DNA of 52,518 nucleotides from JAAYCB01 sp012744395 (GTDB lineage Bacteria; Planctomycetota; Planctomycetia; Pirellulales; Thermoguttaceae), in contig JAQVNJ010000028.1 of assembly GCA_028703175.1 (NCBI GenBank), forward strand, positions 1-52,518, in the 5' to 3' direction. How positions within the stretch are numbered: the first letter of the stretch is position 1; each line of letters starts with the position of its first letter. Positions 1 through 10,200 of the stretch are shown here, piece after piece. The notes below the pieces were generated by a model that saw only the letters and a list, made by a program, of their open reading frames with translations, made no database searches and was not told the origin of the DNA. The translations under genes were made by a program, and so were the position numbers.

Positions 1-457
1 GGGCGAGAGGCTCGACACGGCGAAGCAGCCCTTCCGGATCGATGCCCGGCAAGCGGATTGCCAAGACGTTGGCCGCCGAGGCGACCCAGGCGCGGCGGCG
101 GTTCTCCCGGCGGCGCGCCAGCAGCGGCTCCGCCTGGCCGGGATGGTCGGAGACAACCAGGCCAAGCGCGTGGAGGCTGCCGAGGAAGCGGTCGAGGCGG
201 CTCTCCTCCAGCCGCGCCGGAGCGAATCTCTTCTGGAAGCGATCGACCAGTTCGCCGAGGCTCCGCCGGCCGTCGAGCAGGCGGAGCACGGTGCATTCCT
301 CGTCGCGGAGTTGGAAGTAGCGGAGGGCAACCGGGTCCTTGACGACCCAATACCGACCGCCGCCGCTTTGCTGGGGGAAGAAGACGAGGTCGCGCCGCGC
401 CCGCAACCTCAGCGGTCGGCTCGTTGCGGCTCCGGTGGCTGCTGGGCGTGAAGGCAT
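1..457 (-). CDS. PqqD-like N-terminal domain protein, probable M50-type peptidase/transport component (partial, runs off window)
   Basis: This open frame begins at an ATG whose complement is at 455-457 and runs off the left edge, giving about 152 residues. Residues about 20-100 read DLVFFPQQSGGGRYWVVKD, then a tract with RYFQLRDEE, LRLLDGRRSLGELVDRF and a C-terminal LGLVVSD. That pattern resembles the PqqD-like winged-helix segment found ahead of membrane-embedded M50 peptidases in bacterial export loci. No earlier in-frame ATG or GTG is seen back to the upstream gene, whose stop lies 61 bases before this start. It follows two HlyD-type adaptors on the same strand, which fits a GAF-HlyD, HlyD, PqqD/M50 operon. 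The catalytic part (an HExxH motif would be expected) lies outside the window, so the M50 assignment is inference from context. Confidence 0.6.
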   Translation of the reverse strand, partial: MPSRPAATGAATSRPLRLRARRDLVFFPQQSGGGRYWVVKDPVALRYFQLRDEECTVLRLLDGRRSLGELVDRFQKRFAPARLEESRLDRFLGSLHALGLVVSDHPGQAEPLLARRRENRRRAWVASAANVLAIRLPGIDPEGLLRRVEPLA

Positions 458-518
458 CGGCGTTCTCGTCGGACCGGCCGGGTCGCCGACCGGCGCTGTC
501 GTTGAAGGGCCGGGGCGG

Positions 519-1409
519 TCAGGGCGATTGGGGCAGGATGACCATCGCGGCCCGCTGGCCGGGCTTGAGCCGCATGTCGGGGTTTTCCACCTCGGCCCAG
601 ACACGGGCCTGGCCGTTGACCGGATCGATTTCGGGACTGACATAGGCGAGCGTGGCGGGGTGGCTTTGCGCCTCGCCAGCCCCCGGGTCGACGATCAACT
701 CCACCGCCGCGCCTTGAACCGCCTGGGCGAGAAGCGCGGCGGAAAGGAAGCCTTCGGCCCGGAGCCGATCGATTCGCAAGATGCGGGCGACCTGCTGCCC
801 CGATTCGACCCACTCGCCGGGTCGCCGGTAGACCTGGGCCACCAGCCCGTTGATCGGCGAGCGGAGCGTCAACCGCGCCAGGCGTTGTTCCGCCGTCCGC
901 AAGGCATTCCCCTTCAGTTGCGCGGTCAGCGCGGCGAGGTGGAGCTCGTGCTGCGCCTGCTCGATCGAAAGCCGGGCGCGCTCGGCGGTCAACCGCAAGT
1001 GATCCAGCTCCGTTTGTGAGATGCTCTTCGGATACTCGTTGACCGACTCCTGGGCACGGCGGAGCTCCGCCTCGGCCACTTCCAGCGATTTCTTCGCGTA
1101 GCGCACGTCGACGTCGTTCTTCGCCTGCGCTTCGGCAATTTCCGACTCCAACCGCGCCCGCTCCACCTCCTGCCGGGCTTCGGCGTCGTCGAGTTGGACC
1201 AGCGGGTCGCCGGCGGCGACCAGGGCGCCTTCCTTGGCGGCGAGCGACTGGATCACGCCCGGATCGCGGGCGGGCACGTCGACCTGCTCGATCAGTTGCA
1301 GCAGAACAGCGTCGATGCGGATCGGTTCGCTCGCCGCGGCGGGCTCCGCGAGCCGGGCGGCGGCCAGCGCGATGAGCGGAAAGCAGCAGGCGGAACGGGT
1401 CCAGTTCAT
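519..1409 (-). CDS. HlyD/RND-type periplasmic adaptor (membrane fusion protein)
   Basis: The 296-residue product is a periplasmic adaptor that would link an inner-membrane transporter to an outer-membrane channel. Residues 1-27 form a signal peptide ending PAAASEP. Residues about 44-78 form the first half of a biotinyl/lipoyl-like domain (PGVIQSLAAKEGALVAAGDP). Residues about 78-165 are a charged helical hairpin, followed by the second lipoyl half (LRSPINGLVAQVYRRPGEWV) and a beta-barrel ending LKPGQRAAMVIL. An AGGGA sequence sits 7 bases before the ATG. The gene starts 19 bases after the GAF-HlyD stop and is followed 61 bases later by the PqqD-like gene, so the three are probably one operon. 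The substrate is unknown. Confidence 0.85.
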   Translation of the reverse strand: MNWTRSACCFPLIALAAARLAEPAAASEPIRIDAVLLQLIEQVDVPARDPGVIQSLAAKEGALVAAGDPLVQLDDAEARQEVERARLESEIAEAQAKNDVDVRYAKKSLEVAEAELRRAQESVNEYPKSISQTELDHLRLTAERARLSIEQAQHELHLAALTAQLKGNALRTAEQRLARLTLRSPINGLVAQVYRRPGEWVESGQQVARILRIDRLRAEGFLSAALLAQAVQGAAVELIVDPGAGEAQSHPATLAYVSPEIDPVNGQARVWAEVENPDMRLKPGQRAAMVILPQSP

Positions 1410-1428
1410 GGCGTTTCCCTGGGCAAGG

Positions 1429-3462
1429 TCAAAATAGCAGGCGCGAGCGGATCACGTGCAGCAGGCCGTGAAACCAGACGTAGAGCAATGAGCGCCGGCC
1501 GCAGTCGATTTTCGCGGTCACCGTCGCCCCGGGGCGAAGCAGTCGCATGGCCGCCTGGTTGTCCGGGCGGACGATCGCCGAGACTGTCGGCGATTGCCCG
1601 CCGGAAGAGTCGGTGGCCGGAGAGACCCGCTCGAGCCGGCCCGTGTGATGCTCCTCCGGCGCCGTGGCGAGAATGAACCGGACAGCCAGCGGCTGGCCGC
1701 TGGATTGCATGGCGGCCAGCACATGGGCGATCCGGTCATCGGGGATTTCCAGCTCCAGGACCCACGCGCCCGTCAAATCGGCGATGGTCAACAAAAGTTG
1801 CCCGCGTGCGACCGGGCGCGATTCGAGCAGCCCTCGCACATCCCAGGTGAGGACCTCGCCGTCGATCGGACTGGCGATCTGCAACTCGGCTTCGAGCCGC
1901 TCGAGCAGCGATTGCTGAAGCGACAAGCCTTCGATCTTCTTCTTGAGCGTCTCTTCCTCGGCCGCGTGGAGGGCGGCTTGCCGGAGATCGTCGCGGCTGG
2001 CGCGACCGCCGGCGAGGCGCTCGGCCTCGATCGACGAGAGCTGTTTCCGCGCCGTCTCCAGCTCGCCGCGGAGCCGCTGGCCTTCGTACTGCAAGGGGAG
2101 ATTGCGGAGCCGGAGCAGGGGTGCGTCTCGGGCGATCGCCGCCCCCGCTTCGTGAACAAACAGGCTTTCAACGATCCCATCGTCTGGTGCGAAGACCTGC
2201 CGCCGGACCTCCGGCTGGAGCGTTCCGCCGGCTTCGATCCGCAGGCTTGCCGGGACAATTGCGAGCAGCGCCAGCCCCGCGGCGACGGCGGCCGCGATCA
2301 GCAGCAACGCCGGCTGCCCGGCCAAGCGGCGAAACCACCGCGTCTCGCGCAGACGACGGCTGACGGGATAGAGTGGCAGGCTCTCCAAGTCGAGGGCCTG
2401 GCGGACCGCCGGAGCGGCGTGGCGGCAGACGGCCGCGGCCCTCTCGCGAAGTTCCTCGGGCGCGGAGCGGTCGAATTGTTCGACCACGAGCATTCCGAAC
2501 GGCGGCGCCTCTCCGGCATCCGCCGATGCGGCCGGCTGGCGATCGGCGGGTGGCGGGGGGAGCGTCAACGGGTAGAACCCGGCCAGCCGGGCGGAGGCAA
2601 GATCGACGTAGTCGTGCAAGGGCTCCTCGATCTCGGGAGGAATGCTCTCCGCGTCGCTGGTGGATTCGGCGTACCATAGGGGCTCTCCCCCCGATGCCAC
2701 CGCGGCGGCGAGACGCTCCAGATGCCTGAGCGCCGCCGCGCGGCGATTGGCGGTGTCGGCGCCGCTCACGGCCACCACACGCCATTGGCGACGGCGGCGG
2801 ACCAGGACGGTCACCCGGTCGCACTGGATCAGGCGCCGCCCCTCGTTGGCAATCTCGTAGGCCGTTGGCTCGAGCCGCCCGTCGCGGTGGATCGCCCGGG
2901 CGAAACGGTCGACTGCCTGCCACGCCTGGTCGCGCCGTTGGAGCAGGACAAGGCGGCGGCGGCGTTGAAAGATCGCCAGCAGGTCGGCGACCACCCGAGC
3001 GAACCGGGTCTGACCGGCAAGCGCCTGGCCGGAAATGCCGGCACGCAGATGGACTTCCAGCACTCCGCGTTCCTCGGGGGTCGCCCGCCAGGGCACGAGG
3101 AACGCGGCGGCGGCCGGTTCCGCGCCGCCGCGCGGATCATCACGCTCCGCCCGTGTCCGCGGCTGGCCGCTGCGGAGCACGTCGCCGAGGGCAGCCTGGC
3201 GGCGCGGCTCGCGCTGTTCCGACTCATCCGCCAGGTGGGAAAGGTGGATCTGGGCGGCCAGGCGCAGACTCTCGCCGTCCGCGCGCCAGATCGCCGCGCC
3301 AAGAGCCGCCGTCGCCTCAACCAACTCGGCGAGCAGCTCCTGATGGAAAACCGCCTCGGCAAGGTCCTCCTCCGCCCGCTGGGCCAATCGATCGATCCGC
3401 GCGTCGAGTGCGGAAGACGACTCGGGAGAAAGCCGGTGAGTTGGTGGTGAATCGTGAGGCAT
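1429..3462 (-). CDS. GAF-domain and HlyD-type membrane adaptor fusion
   Basis: The 677-residue product combines a cytosolic sensory half with an adaptor half. The N-terminal 350 residues look like one or two GAF-type domains (AFLVPWRATPEERGVLEVHL, CDRVTVLVRRRRQWRVVAV, FGMLVVEQFD). One transmembrane helix lies at about 384-408 (LLLIAAAVAAGLALLAIVPA). It is followed by a lipoyl-like segment (RRQVFAPDDGIVESLFVHEA), a coiled-coil hairpin rich in Glu, Lys and Arg, and a second lipoyl half (IASPIDGEVLTWDV). I chose the ATG at 3462; a TTG at 3525 would add 21 residues but encodes an unlikely N-terminus. No clear Shine-Dalgarno sequence is seen. The GAF half could couple export to a cytosolic signal, which is inference. 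It heads the minus-strand operon and diverges from the TolC-like gene. Confidence 0.8.
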   Translation of the reverse strand: MPHDSPPTHRLSPESSSALDARIDRLAQRAEEDLAEAVFHQELLAELVEATAALGAAIWRADGESLRLAAQIHLSHLADESEQREPRRQAALGDVLRSGQPRTRAERDDPRGGAEPAAAAFLVPWRATPEERGVLEVHLRAGISGQALAGQTRFARVVADLLAIFQRRRRLVLLQRRDQAWQAVDRFARAIHRDGRLEPTAYEIANEGRRLIQCDRVTVLVRRRRQWRVVAVSGADTANRRAAALRHLERLAAAVASGGEPLWYAESTSDAESIPPEIEEPLHDYVDLASARLAGFYPLTLPPPPADRQPAASADAGEAPPFGMLVVEQFDRSAPEELRERAAAVCRHAAPAVRQALDLESLPLYPVSRRLRETRWFRRLAGQPALLLIAAAVAAGLALLAIVPASLRIEAGGTLQPEVRRQVFAPDDGIVESLFVHEAGAAIARDAPLLRLRNLPLQYEGQRLRGELETARKQLSSIEAERLAGGRASRDDLRQAALHAAEEETLKKKIEGLSLQQSLLERLEAELQIASPIDGEVLTWDVRGLLESRPVARGQLLLTIADLTGAWVLELEIPDDRIAHVLAAMQSSGQPLAVRFILATAPEEHHTGRLERVSPATDSSGGQSPTVSAIVRPDNQAAMRLLRPGATVTAKIDCGRRSLLYVWFHGLLHVIRSRLLF

Positions 3463-3950
3463 GAGACTGAATTTGCAGGCGACTGCTGATACATCCAGCA
3501 GAAAGCAAGCAACGGGAACCGTCAAGATATGCGGAAAAACCCGACCAAATGGAACCCTTCGTGTCGATCATAAAAAAAAGCCCGGTGCGGTGCACGCAGC
3601 GCGCCCGTCCCGAACGTCGCGGCAGGTCAATCGGTTGGAGCGTCACCCCGCGGCGAGCAAGGGAGTAGACGATTAATGCGGCATCGCAAGCCGCGTTGCA
3701 CAAACGGTTTAGCGGTGTCGGTTGGTACTCGCCCGGGCGTTGCCGACTCTGCCGGATATGGCAGCCGCGGACTCTGCGAAGCCGATGGCAAGAGTGGGCC
3801 TTGGGTGGACTTGGGGGATTGGCTGGAATCGTCCGGCAAGTGAGGACGTGCCGGCTCGGCGAATTTTGCCGGTCGCGCGCCGCAAGCCACACGATCGATC
3901 TGGCCAGCGGAAGGCGAGCGGGCGGTCGCCAGACGGGGGATGGGTCAACC
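3463..3950. other. Divergent intergenic region between adaptor operon and TolC-like gene
   Basis: This 488-base stretch separates the divergent adaptor and outer-membrane genes and should hold both promoters. I see no promoter pair good enough to name. A run of eight A bases at 3572-3579 reads on the minus strand as a T tract after a GC-rich stretch with only a 4-bp stem, so an attenuator is possible but weak. The open frame continuing upstream of the TolC-like start shows no protein-like composition. Confidence 0.4.
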
Positions 3951-6200
3951 GTGGAAGACACAGACCGATCGGCGGAAAGGCTGCCCGCGGGTAAGCGCAG
4001 TGCGGGCTGGTCCCATGCACGGCGTCTGGCCCGCGTGATGCTTGCGGCGTGGACCGCGGCCGTGCTGCTGCCTGCCCTCGGTTGCCGGACCGAGCGGTCC
4101 AAACCGCACTTCTACCCATTGGCCGATTGCAGCGCGACGGGCCTGGCGATCGAGTATCCGGACCTCGACGCCTGCCTCGATGTGCGGCCCCCCGAGGAGC
4201 CGCCGCCCGTCAGCATGGCCCTGGATGGCCCGCAGGATTATTGGGACCTGGGGTTGGAGGAGGCCCTGCGAATTGCATTGACCAACAGCAAGGTTCTGGC
4301 GGACCTTGGCGGCACGGTGGTGCGGGCGCCGGACCTGACGCGGACGGTCTATGAACCGGCGATGCAGGAGACCGATCCGCGCTACGGCGTCGAGGCGGCG
4401 CTCAGCGCGTTCGACGCGGAGTTCTCGACCAGCGCATTTTTCGAGGGGAACGATCGGGCGCTGAACAACCAGTTCTTCGGCGGCGGGACAAGGATTCTCG
4501 TTCAGGACGCGGCCGTTTTCCAGGCCCAGTTGAGCAAACGGACGGCCACCGGCGCGCAGATCGCGCTGCGGAAATACATCGAATACGACTCGAACAACGC
4601 CCCCGGCAATGCCTATCCCAGCGTCTGGAACGTCAATCCCGAGTTCGAGGTCCGCGTGCCGCTCCTGCAAGGCGCGGGCGCCGAATTCAACCGGATTGCC
4701 GGACCCAGCCAGACGCCCGGACTGTACGGCGGGGTGCTGATCGCGCGCGTCAACACCGACATCTCCCTGGCGGATTTCGAGAAGTCCGTGCGCGACTACA
4801 TCAGCAATGTCGAGAACGCCTATTGGGACCTCTACTTCGCCTATCGCGACCTGGACAGCAAGCTCGCCGCGCGCGACGCGGCGCTGGAGACGTGGCGGCG
4901 GATTCGGGCGCTGTATGAAGCGGAACGCCGCGGCGGCGAGGCCGAAAAAGAGGCCCAAGCCCGCGAACAGTACTTCCGTTTCCAGGAGGACGTGCAGGAC
5001 GCGCTCACCGGGCGGCTCGTCGAGGGCACGCAGACCTACAACGGCAGCCAGCCGGGGACCTTCCGCGGCAGCGGCGGCGTGCACGTGTCGGAGCGGCGTC
5101 TGCGCCTGTTGATGGGCGCGGCGATCAACGACGGGCGGCTGATCCGCCCCGTCGACGAACCCGCCGTCGCGCCCGTCCGGTTCGACTGGAACCAGGTCGT
5201 CTCCGAAGCGCTCCAGCGGCGGCCGGAACTCCGCCAGCAGAAATGGCGGATCAAGCTGCGGCAACTCGAATACACCGCCAGCCGCAATTTCCTCCTCCCG
5301 CAATTGGACGTCGTCGGCCGCTATCGCTGGCGCGGGCTCGGGCAGACCTTGATCAATCCCGACTCAAGCGGGCTGCCCCCCTTCGACAACGCCTTCCAAA
5401 CGCTGATGAGCGGCGATTTCCAGGAATGGCAGCTGGGCGTGGAAATGACCGTCCCCATCGGGCATCGCCGCGCTTACGTTGCCATCCGCCATGCCGAGTT
5501 GGGCCTTGCCCGGGAGCGAGCGCTCCTGAAGGAGCAGCAGCGGCAGGTCCTCCACGATCTGAGCAATAGCGTGGCCGAGGTGGAACGCGCAGAAGCGGGC
5601 TTGCGAATCTCGTTCAACCGCCGCGTCGCCGCGTCGCAGCAGCTCGCCGCGGTCCAGGCGGCATACGACGCCGACAAGGCGCCGCTCGACCAGGTCCTCG
5701 ATGCCCAGCGCCGCATGGCCGATGCGGAAAGCCGCCACCACCGCGCTCGCGTGGAGCAGACAATCGCCGTCAAGAACATCCATTTCGAAAAAGGAACACT
5801 GCTCGACTACCACCAGGTCTATCTGGCTGAGGGCGGCTGGCCGCGGATCGCCTACCATCACGCGGCCCAGCGCGACGCGCTGCAAGTCCGCCCACTGCTG
5901 GATTACCGCCTCCGCCGCCCCCTGCCGGTCGCCGCGCCGGTGCGGAATGCTCCGCCGGCTTCCGCAACCCCGGTGCCGCCGGCCGGGCCGGCGGAATTTC
6001 CGCTCCCCGCCGGCGAAGTGCCGCGACTTGGCAGCCAACGTGACCATCCCAGCCCGCTGCCGGCGGTCTCGTCCGTATCGGGCGTCGTGCCCCTCCCGGC
6101 GGTTGAGCCCCTGCCGGCAGTTGAGCCCCAGCCGATCCAACCCGCCTCGTTCCTGTCACCTGAGGGCACTCCGCTTGAAGCCCGCCAGCGCCCGTTCTGA
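3951..6200 (+). CDS. TolC-type outer membrane efflux protein, probable lipoprotein
   Basis: The product (749 residues from GTG 3951) is an outer-membrane channel of the TolC/OEP family. A basic n-region leads to a hydrophobic stretch ending LLPALGC, with Cys45 as a possible lipidated residue, though the lipobox is not perfect. Two long helical OEP-type segments lie at about 270-355 (NVENAYWDLYFAYRDLDSKL) and about 415-620 (VGVSLVP-type pattern, VAEVERAEAGLRISFNRR). Residues about 655-749 form a Pro/Ala-rich tail with repeated PLPAVEP. The GTG start was chosen because GGGGGA lies about 11 bases upstream; ATG 4038 (720 residues) is an alternative. Its position opposite the HlyD operon suggests it is the exit duct of that export system. 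Confidence 0.85.
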   Translation: MEDTDRSAERLPAGKRSAGWSHARRLARVMLAAWTAAVLLPALGCRTERSKPHFYPLADCSATGLAIEYPDLDACLDVRPPEEPPPVSMALDGPQDYWDLGLEEALRIALTNSKVLADLGGTVVRAPDLTRTVYEPAMQETDPRYGVEAALSAFDAEFSTSAFFEGNDRALNNQFFGGGTRILVQDAAVFQAQLSKRTATGAQIALRKYIEYDSNNAPGNAYPSVWNVNPEFEVRVPLLQGAGAEFNRIAGPSQTPGLYGGVLIARVNTDISLADFEKSVRDYISNVENAYWDLYFAYRDLDSKLAARDAALETWRRIRALYEAERRGGEAEKEAQAREQYFRFQEDVQDALTGRLVEGTQTYNGSQPGTFRGSGGVHVSERRLRLLMGAAINDGRLIRPVDEPAVAPVRFDWNQVVSEALQRRPELRQQKWRIKLRQLEYTASRNFLLPQLDVVGRYRWRGLGQTLINPDSSGLPPFDNAFQTLMSGDFQEWQLGVEMTVPIGHRRAYVAIRHAELGLARERALLKEQQRQVLHDLSNSVAEVERAEAGLRISFNRRVAASQQLAAVQAAYDADKAPLDQVLDAQRRMADAESRHHRARVEQTIAVKNIHFEKGTLLDYHQVYLAEGGWPRIAYHHAAQRDALQVRPLLDYRLRRPLPVAAPVRNAPPASATPVPPAGPAEFPLPAGEVPRLGSQRDHPSPLPAVSSVSGVVPLPAVEPLPAVEPQPIQPASFLSPEGTPLEARQRPF

Positions 6201-6460
6201 GCACACCCCGCAGCCGCGGCCAGCGACCGCCGTCCCGGCCATCGCCTGCGGCAATGGATCGCCGGCGACTTGAGCCGGTCGTCTCGCCGATTCCCCCCCC
6301 TCAGAACCGTCCCGGCGGCTGGAACGAGGGCGATTTTCCCGAGTCCCGGCACCGCCCTGGCCGATACCTGAAATGGAGGTTGAGCTGCTGCTGCGGCTGC
6401 GGAGACCGTTCTCACGGCGCGCCGCGTGGTGGGGCACGCGGCCAATGGTTCGAGTTCGTC

Positions 6461-6489
6461 TTGGCAAAGCGCAGCCGTTTTGTTAGCTT
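6461..6489 (+). promoter_or_regulatory. Candidate sigma-70 promoter for the acetyltransferase gene
   Basis: TTGGCA at 6461-6466 is followed by a 17-base spacer and TAGCTT at 6484-6489, with a TG one base before the -10 (extended -10 type). It lies in the 412-base gap after the TolC-like gene and 124 bases before the RimI-like start. The rest of that gap (6201-6460) shows no gene or clear terminator. Confidence 0.4.
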
Positions 6490-6612
6490 ACCCGACAGCA
6501 GGCCACCGTGAGTTTTCGGAGCAAGAACGCTTCGGACGCGGCAGGCCAGAGGACGGTCCAGCATGGACCCTCCAAGGTGCTTGTGATAGGGCCGACAAGG
6601 AGGGAGGCCAGC

Positions 6613-7134
6613 ATGAGTTCCCATCAAACGCAGCAGGTTCGCACCCACATCCGGTGGATGATCCGTCGTGATATGCCCGAAGTCCTGGCGATCGAAGCGG
6701 CCAGTTTTGAGTTTCCCTGGCTCGAAGACGATTTCATCCGTTGTCTGCGCCAGCGAAACTGCATCGGCATGGTTGCCGAACACGACGATCGCGTGGTTGG
6801 CTTCATGATCTACGAGCTCAACAAGAGCCGCATCCAGGTGCTGAACTTCGCTACCGCGCCCGACGCGCGGCGTCGCGGCGTCGGCACGCAGATGGTCCGC
6901 AAGTTGATCGGCAAACTCTCCGCCCAACGGCGGACTCGGATTCTCCTGGAGGTGCGCGAAACCAATCTGGCTGCTCAATTGTTCTTCCGGGACAATGGCT
7001 TCCGGGCGATCTCGGTTCTCCGCGACTACTACGAAGATACGCCGGAAGACGCGTACCTGATGCAGTATCGATATGCGCCGGAAGCCGGCGAAGCCTACGA
7101 GCCAACCAACCGGATCGCACGTCTGGCGGGTTGA
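6613..7134 (+). CDS. GNAT acetyltransferase, RimI-like
   Basis: The 173-residue product is a GNAT-fold N-acetyltransferase most like ribosomal-protein-alanine acetyltransferase RimI, which transfers acetyl from acetyl-CoA to a protein N-terminus. The acetyl-CoA loop is APDARRRGVG with R86-G91. The N-terminal RDMPEVLAIEAASFEFPW and the C-terminal AAQLFFRDNGFRAISVLRDYY match the family pattern. The ATG at 6613 was chosen because a strong AAGGAGGGAGG sits just upstream (6597-6607); an in-frame ATG at 6508 would add an unlikely 35 residues. No tsaB neighbour, a common RimI partner, is present, so the substrate is not certain. Confidence 0.8.
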   Translation: MSSHQTQQVRTHIRWMIRRDMPEVLAIEAASFEFPWLEDDFIRCLRQRNCIGMVAEHDDRVVGFMIYELNKSRIQVLNFATAPDARRRGVGTQMVRKLIGKLSAQRRTRILLEVRETNLAAQLFFRDNGFRAISVLRDYYEDTPEDAYLMQYRYAPEAGEAYEPTNRIARLAG

Positions 7135-7255
7135 CCGCCGGAGACGCGGCACGCGGGAAGCACTGGGACGTTTTCACCAGCCACGATCGCGTCTCCGCTG
7201 CACGGCACGGATTTCAGGCGGGGCGGGTGGCGCGCCGCACCGACCGCTTGCGGCG

Positions 7256-10200
7256 TCAGCCGATCACCGACCCTCCTCCCCGCGTCCGTCTCCAACCCAG
7301 CCGCAGGGCAGCCACCAGGCTGACGCCAACCACGAGCAGCCCGACGGCGCTGGGCCAAAGCCAGAGCCACCAGCCGAGGCCGATCAAGGCCCCGGCGGCG
7401 TGGGGCCATCGGTGCAGGCGGCCGCTGGCCATCGCCAATAACGACCCGAGCATGATGCCCGCCAGCGCCGCCCCCGGCCAAAGGCCCACCGCCCGCCATG
7501 GCCCCGCGGCGGACCAGTCCGCTCGCAGCGCCGCGGAAGAAGATTGGCCGTCCAAGCGGAAGTGTCTCGTCGTCTTTCCGATCGCCCTGGAGTCCCAGAT
7601 CGCTCCCGCCGAAACGCCCGTTCCCGGGTCGTTCATCAGTTGCGACCAGAGATCGGACGCATGGTCCCGTTCCGCCCGTTTGCTCTGTTCGGCGTCGAGG
7701 GCTTCCAGTTCCGCCGACTCGGCGCGGACGGATGTGATCCGCGACGCCAGGGCCAAGGCCCTCTCGGCGATATGCCGACTCTCGGCCCAGTTGCCCAGCC
7801 AGCCCCGATACCATGCCCGGCTCTCCTCGACCGACGCCGTGCTCTCCTCGGCGGCGATGTCGATCAGCGCCGCGACGTTCCGAACCCGTTCCATGGCCAA
7901 TTCATGGGCGGAGATCTCCCGATTCCCGGCCAGGCCGACGAGCTGGCAGCGCGGCGGGCCGGCAACCGTCCAGACGGAGCGTAGAATCGGCAACTGCTCC
8001 AACTGGAACTCCGAGAGCCGGCAGGTGGCGCCGTTCGGCCCGGCTGGCAGGCGGCCGGCAAAGACGATTTCCAGACGCTGGGGCAATGCCGTACGCCCCA
8101 GGGGGATTTCCCAGGAGTGGCCCGCTTTGGCTTCAGGATAGAGCGGCACGCCGGCGTTCGCAGCGGCCACCGGGTGCAGCCCTTCCGGCAGTCGCAGCAC
8201 GCACGCATCCATCTCGCCGGCGCGCAGATCGAACACCGCCACGCCATGGCAAAGCCCCTCCTCCGTCCAGTCCAGGCAGATATCCGCCAGGTAGACGCGC
8301 GCCGGTTCGGTGATCGGACGAAGCACCGCAAGAAAGTCCTCGCGCTTCACGTCGTAGGCCAGCCAGCCGGCGGCGGGACTCTGAACGGAAAACCGCGTCG
8401 GAACCGGCGCCTCGGCCAGCCCCTCCGTTTGCCAACGGACGGTCGCATCGGGACCAGCCGGCAGGAGGAGCAGCCGCCGCTCGAATTGGACGTCCATGAG
8501 TTGGACTTGCGGAACGCTCGGCGCGATCCCGCCGGTCTGTTGGATCGGTGCGGAGATCCGCAGCGTCGCTTCTCCTTCGATCGGCGTCTTCGGTTTCAGC
8601 GTGATCAAGCCGCGTTCCCTGTCGATCGAGTCGACGCCGAATTTCGTGTCTAACTCGAAGGGGCCATGCCATGAAGGGGGCGCCGAGAGGCGGACCTGAT
8701 CGAGCAGTCCCCCGGAGACCTTGAGCCGGCATTCGAGCGTCGCCCCCCATCCTTGCGGACGGTGCCAGACGGAAATCTCCTGCTCTGCGCTGACCTTGGG
8801 ACGGTTCTCGGAGACCCGCACGCGCATCGTGGCGGGGCTGTCGCCGTCGATCCCCCAGCGGCTGACCACGCGACCCAATTCGGGATCAGACGCGGCACTT
8901 GCCGGAATTCCGATCTCGGTCATGCCTTCCACTTTTTCCACATTCACGCAGACCTCCGGGCGCCGGTAGAGCTCCGTCACCGCCGCCTTGCCGGAAGCGG
9001 ACTCAACCCGCAGGCTCGGCAACGGCCCGCTCCGCTCTCCGGCCGCGGCGATCGCGCCTTCCAGGTCGATCGTGTGCGGGCCGCTCAGCGGAGCATCGAA
9101 GAAGACGACCAACTCCGCCCTGCTCGGCCGCGTCCAGCGACAGGCTCGGGGGAGATTGTTCGCCGTCACCACCAGGCTGCTCAGTTCCAGGTTCTCGGGA
9201 ACGGCGAGCCGGTGCTGGAACAGGTAACCTTCGCTCGTGTCGACCGTCGCCCGGAATCGGACCGCGGTCTTGTCCTGCCCGTAGCCGACGGTCAACCGCC
9301 ACTCGGCGGTGCTCGTCGGCTCCTTGGGCTGCGTGCCAAGGATCAGTGAAGACTCGGGGCTGGCCATCTGGAAGGCGAGTGTCGGCGGCGAGGTCGGCTG
9401 CCCCCAGGCGCCCGCGAAATCGCTCAAGCCGATTGTCGAAACACGGTCGATCGTCTGGTATTCGAACCGCAGCGACGGGCTGACGCTCACGGCCACCCAG
9501 CGCCGCGAGACCGGGTGTTCGGTGGAGCGGAGCGCAGGGAAGCGCAGGCGTCCGACCCCCGAGGCGCCGCCGAGGAGAAACTGGCCCTGGACAACCACCG
9601 CGGCGGCCTCGACCCCGGTCAGGCGGAGCGTCTGCCTGGCCAGTCGCCCGTCGCGGTCGCTCTCGACGCCGGCCAGCGCTGCTCCTTGAACCGCGAATTC
9701 CCCCTGCTGGATGAGGCGCGGGTCGCGGAGCAAGGTCACCTCGCCGTCGAAATCAGGACCGACCTGGTAGCGAATCCGCGTGTCGACCAGCGCGTAGCCG
9801 AGTTCGACCGTCATCCAGTGGAGTTCTTCAACCTGCGTCGATTTGCCGGCGGCCGCTCTCCCCGTTTCCTGCCAGCGGACCACAAGCCGATCGGCGGGGC
9901 CGAGTTCCGCCAGAAGCTGGGAAGGCTCCTGCCGGCCGGTCACGCGCCCCAGCGCGGTGGGGACCGTAATCTGCGGTGCATCCGGGGGAACGGACAGTTC
10001 GAGGCGGGCCATCGCCAGGGGTGGAATCGTCAACTCGAAGCCGCCCGGATCCGCGCCATAGTTCGTCACGGGGCGAAGCGACAACTCCAGCCGGCACCAG
10101 TCGGTCTGCTCGGCATAGAACACCAGCGTGCCGTCCTCCTCCCACGCCGGCTCAATCTGGCGCCCGTCCAGTTTTGCCTGGTCGAGATTCCAGTGGTTCA

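Noticed and set aside
3560..3600. Minus-strand terminator at the A8 run
   Set aside because: Only a 4-bp stem precedes the T tract, too weak to call.
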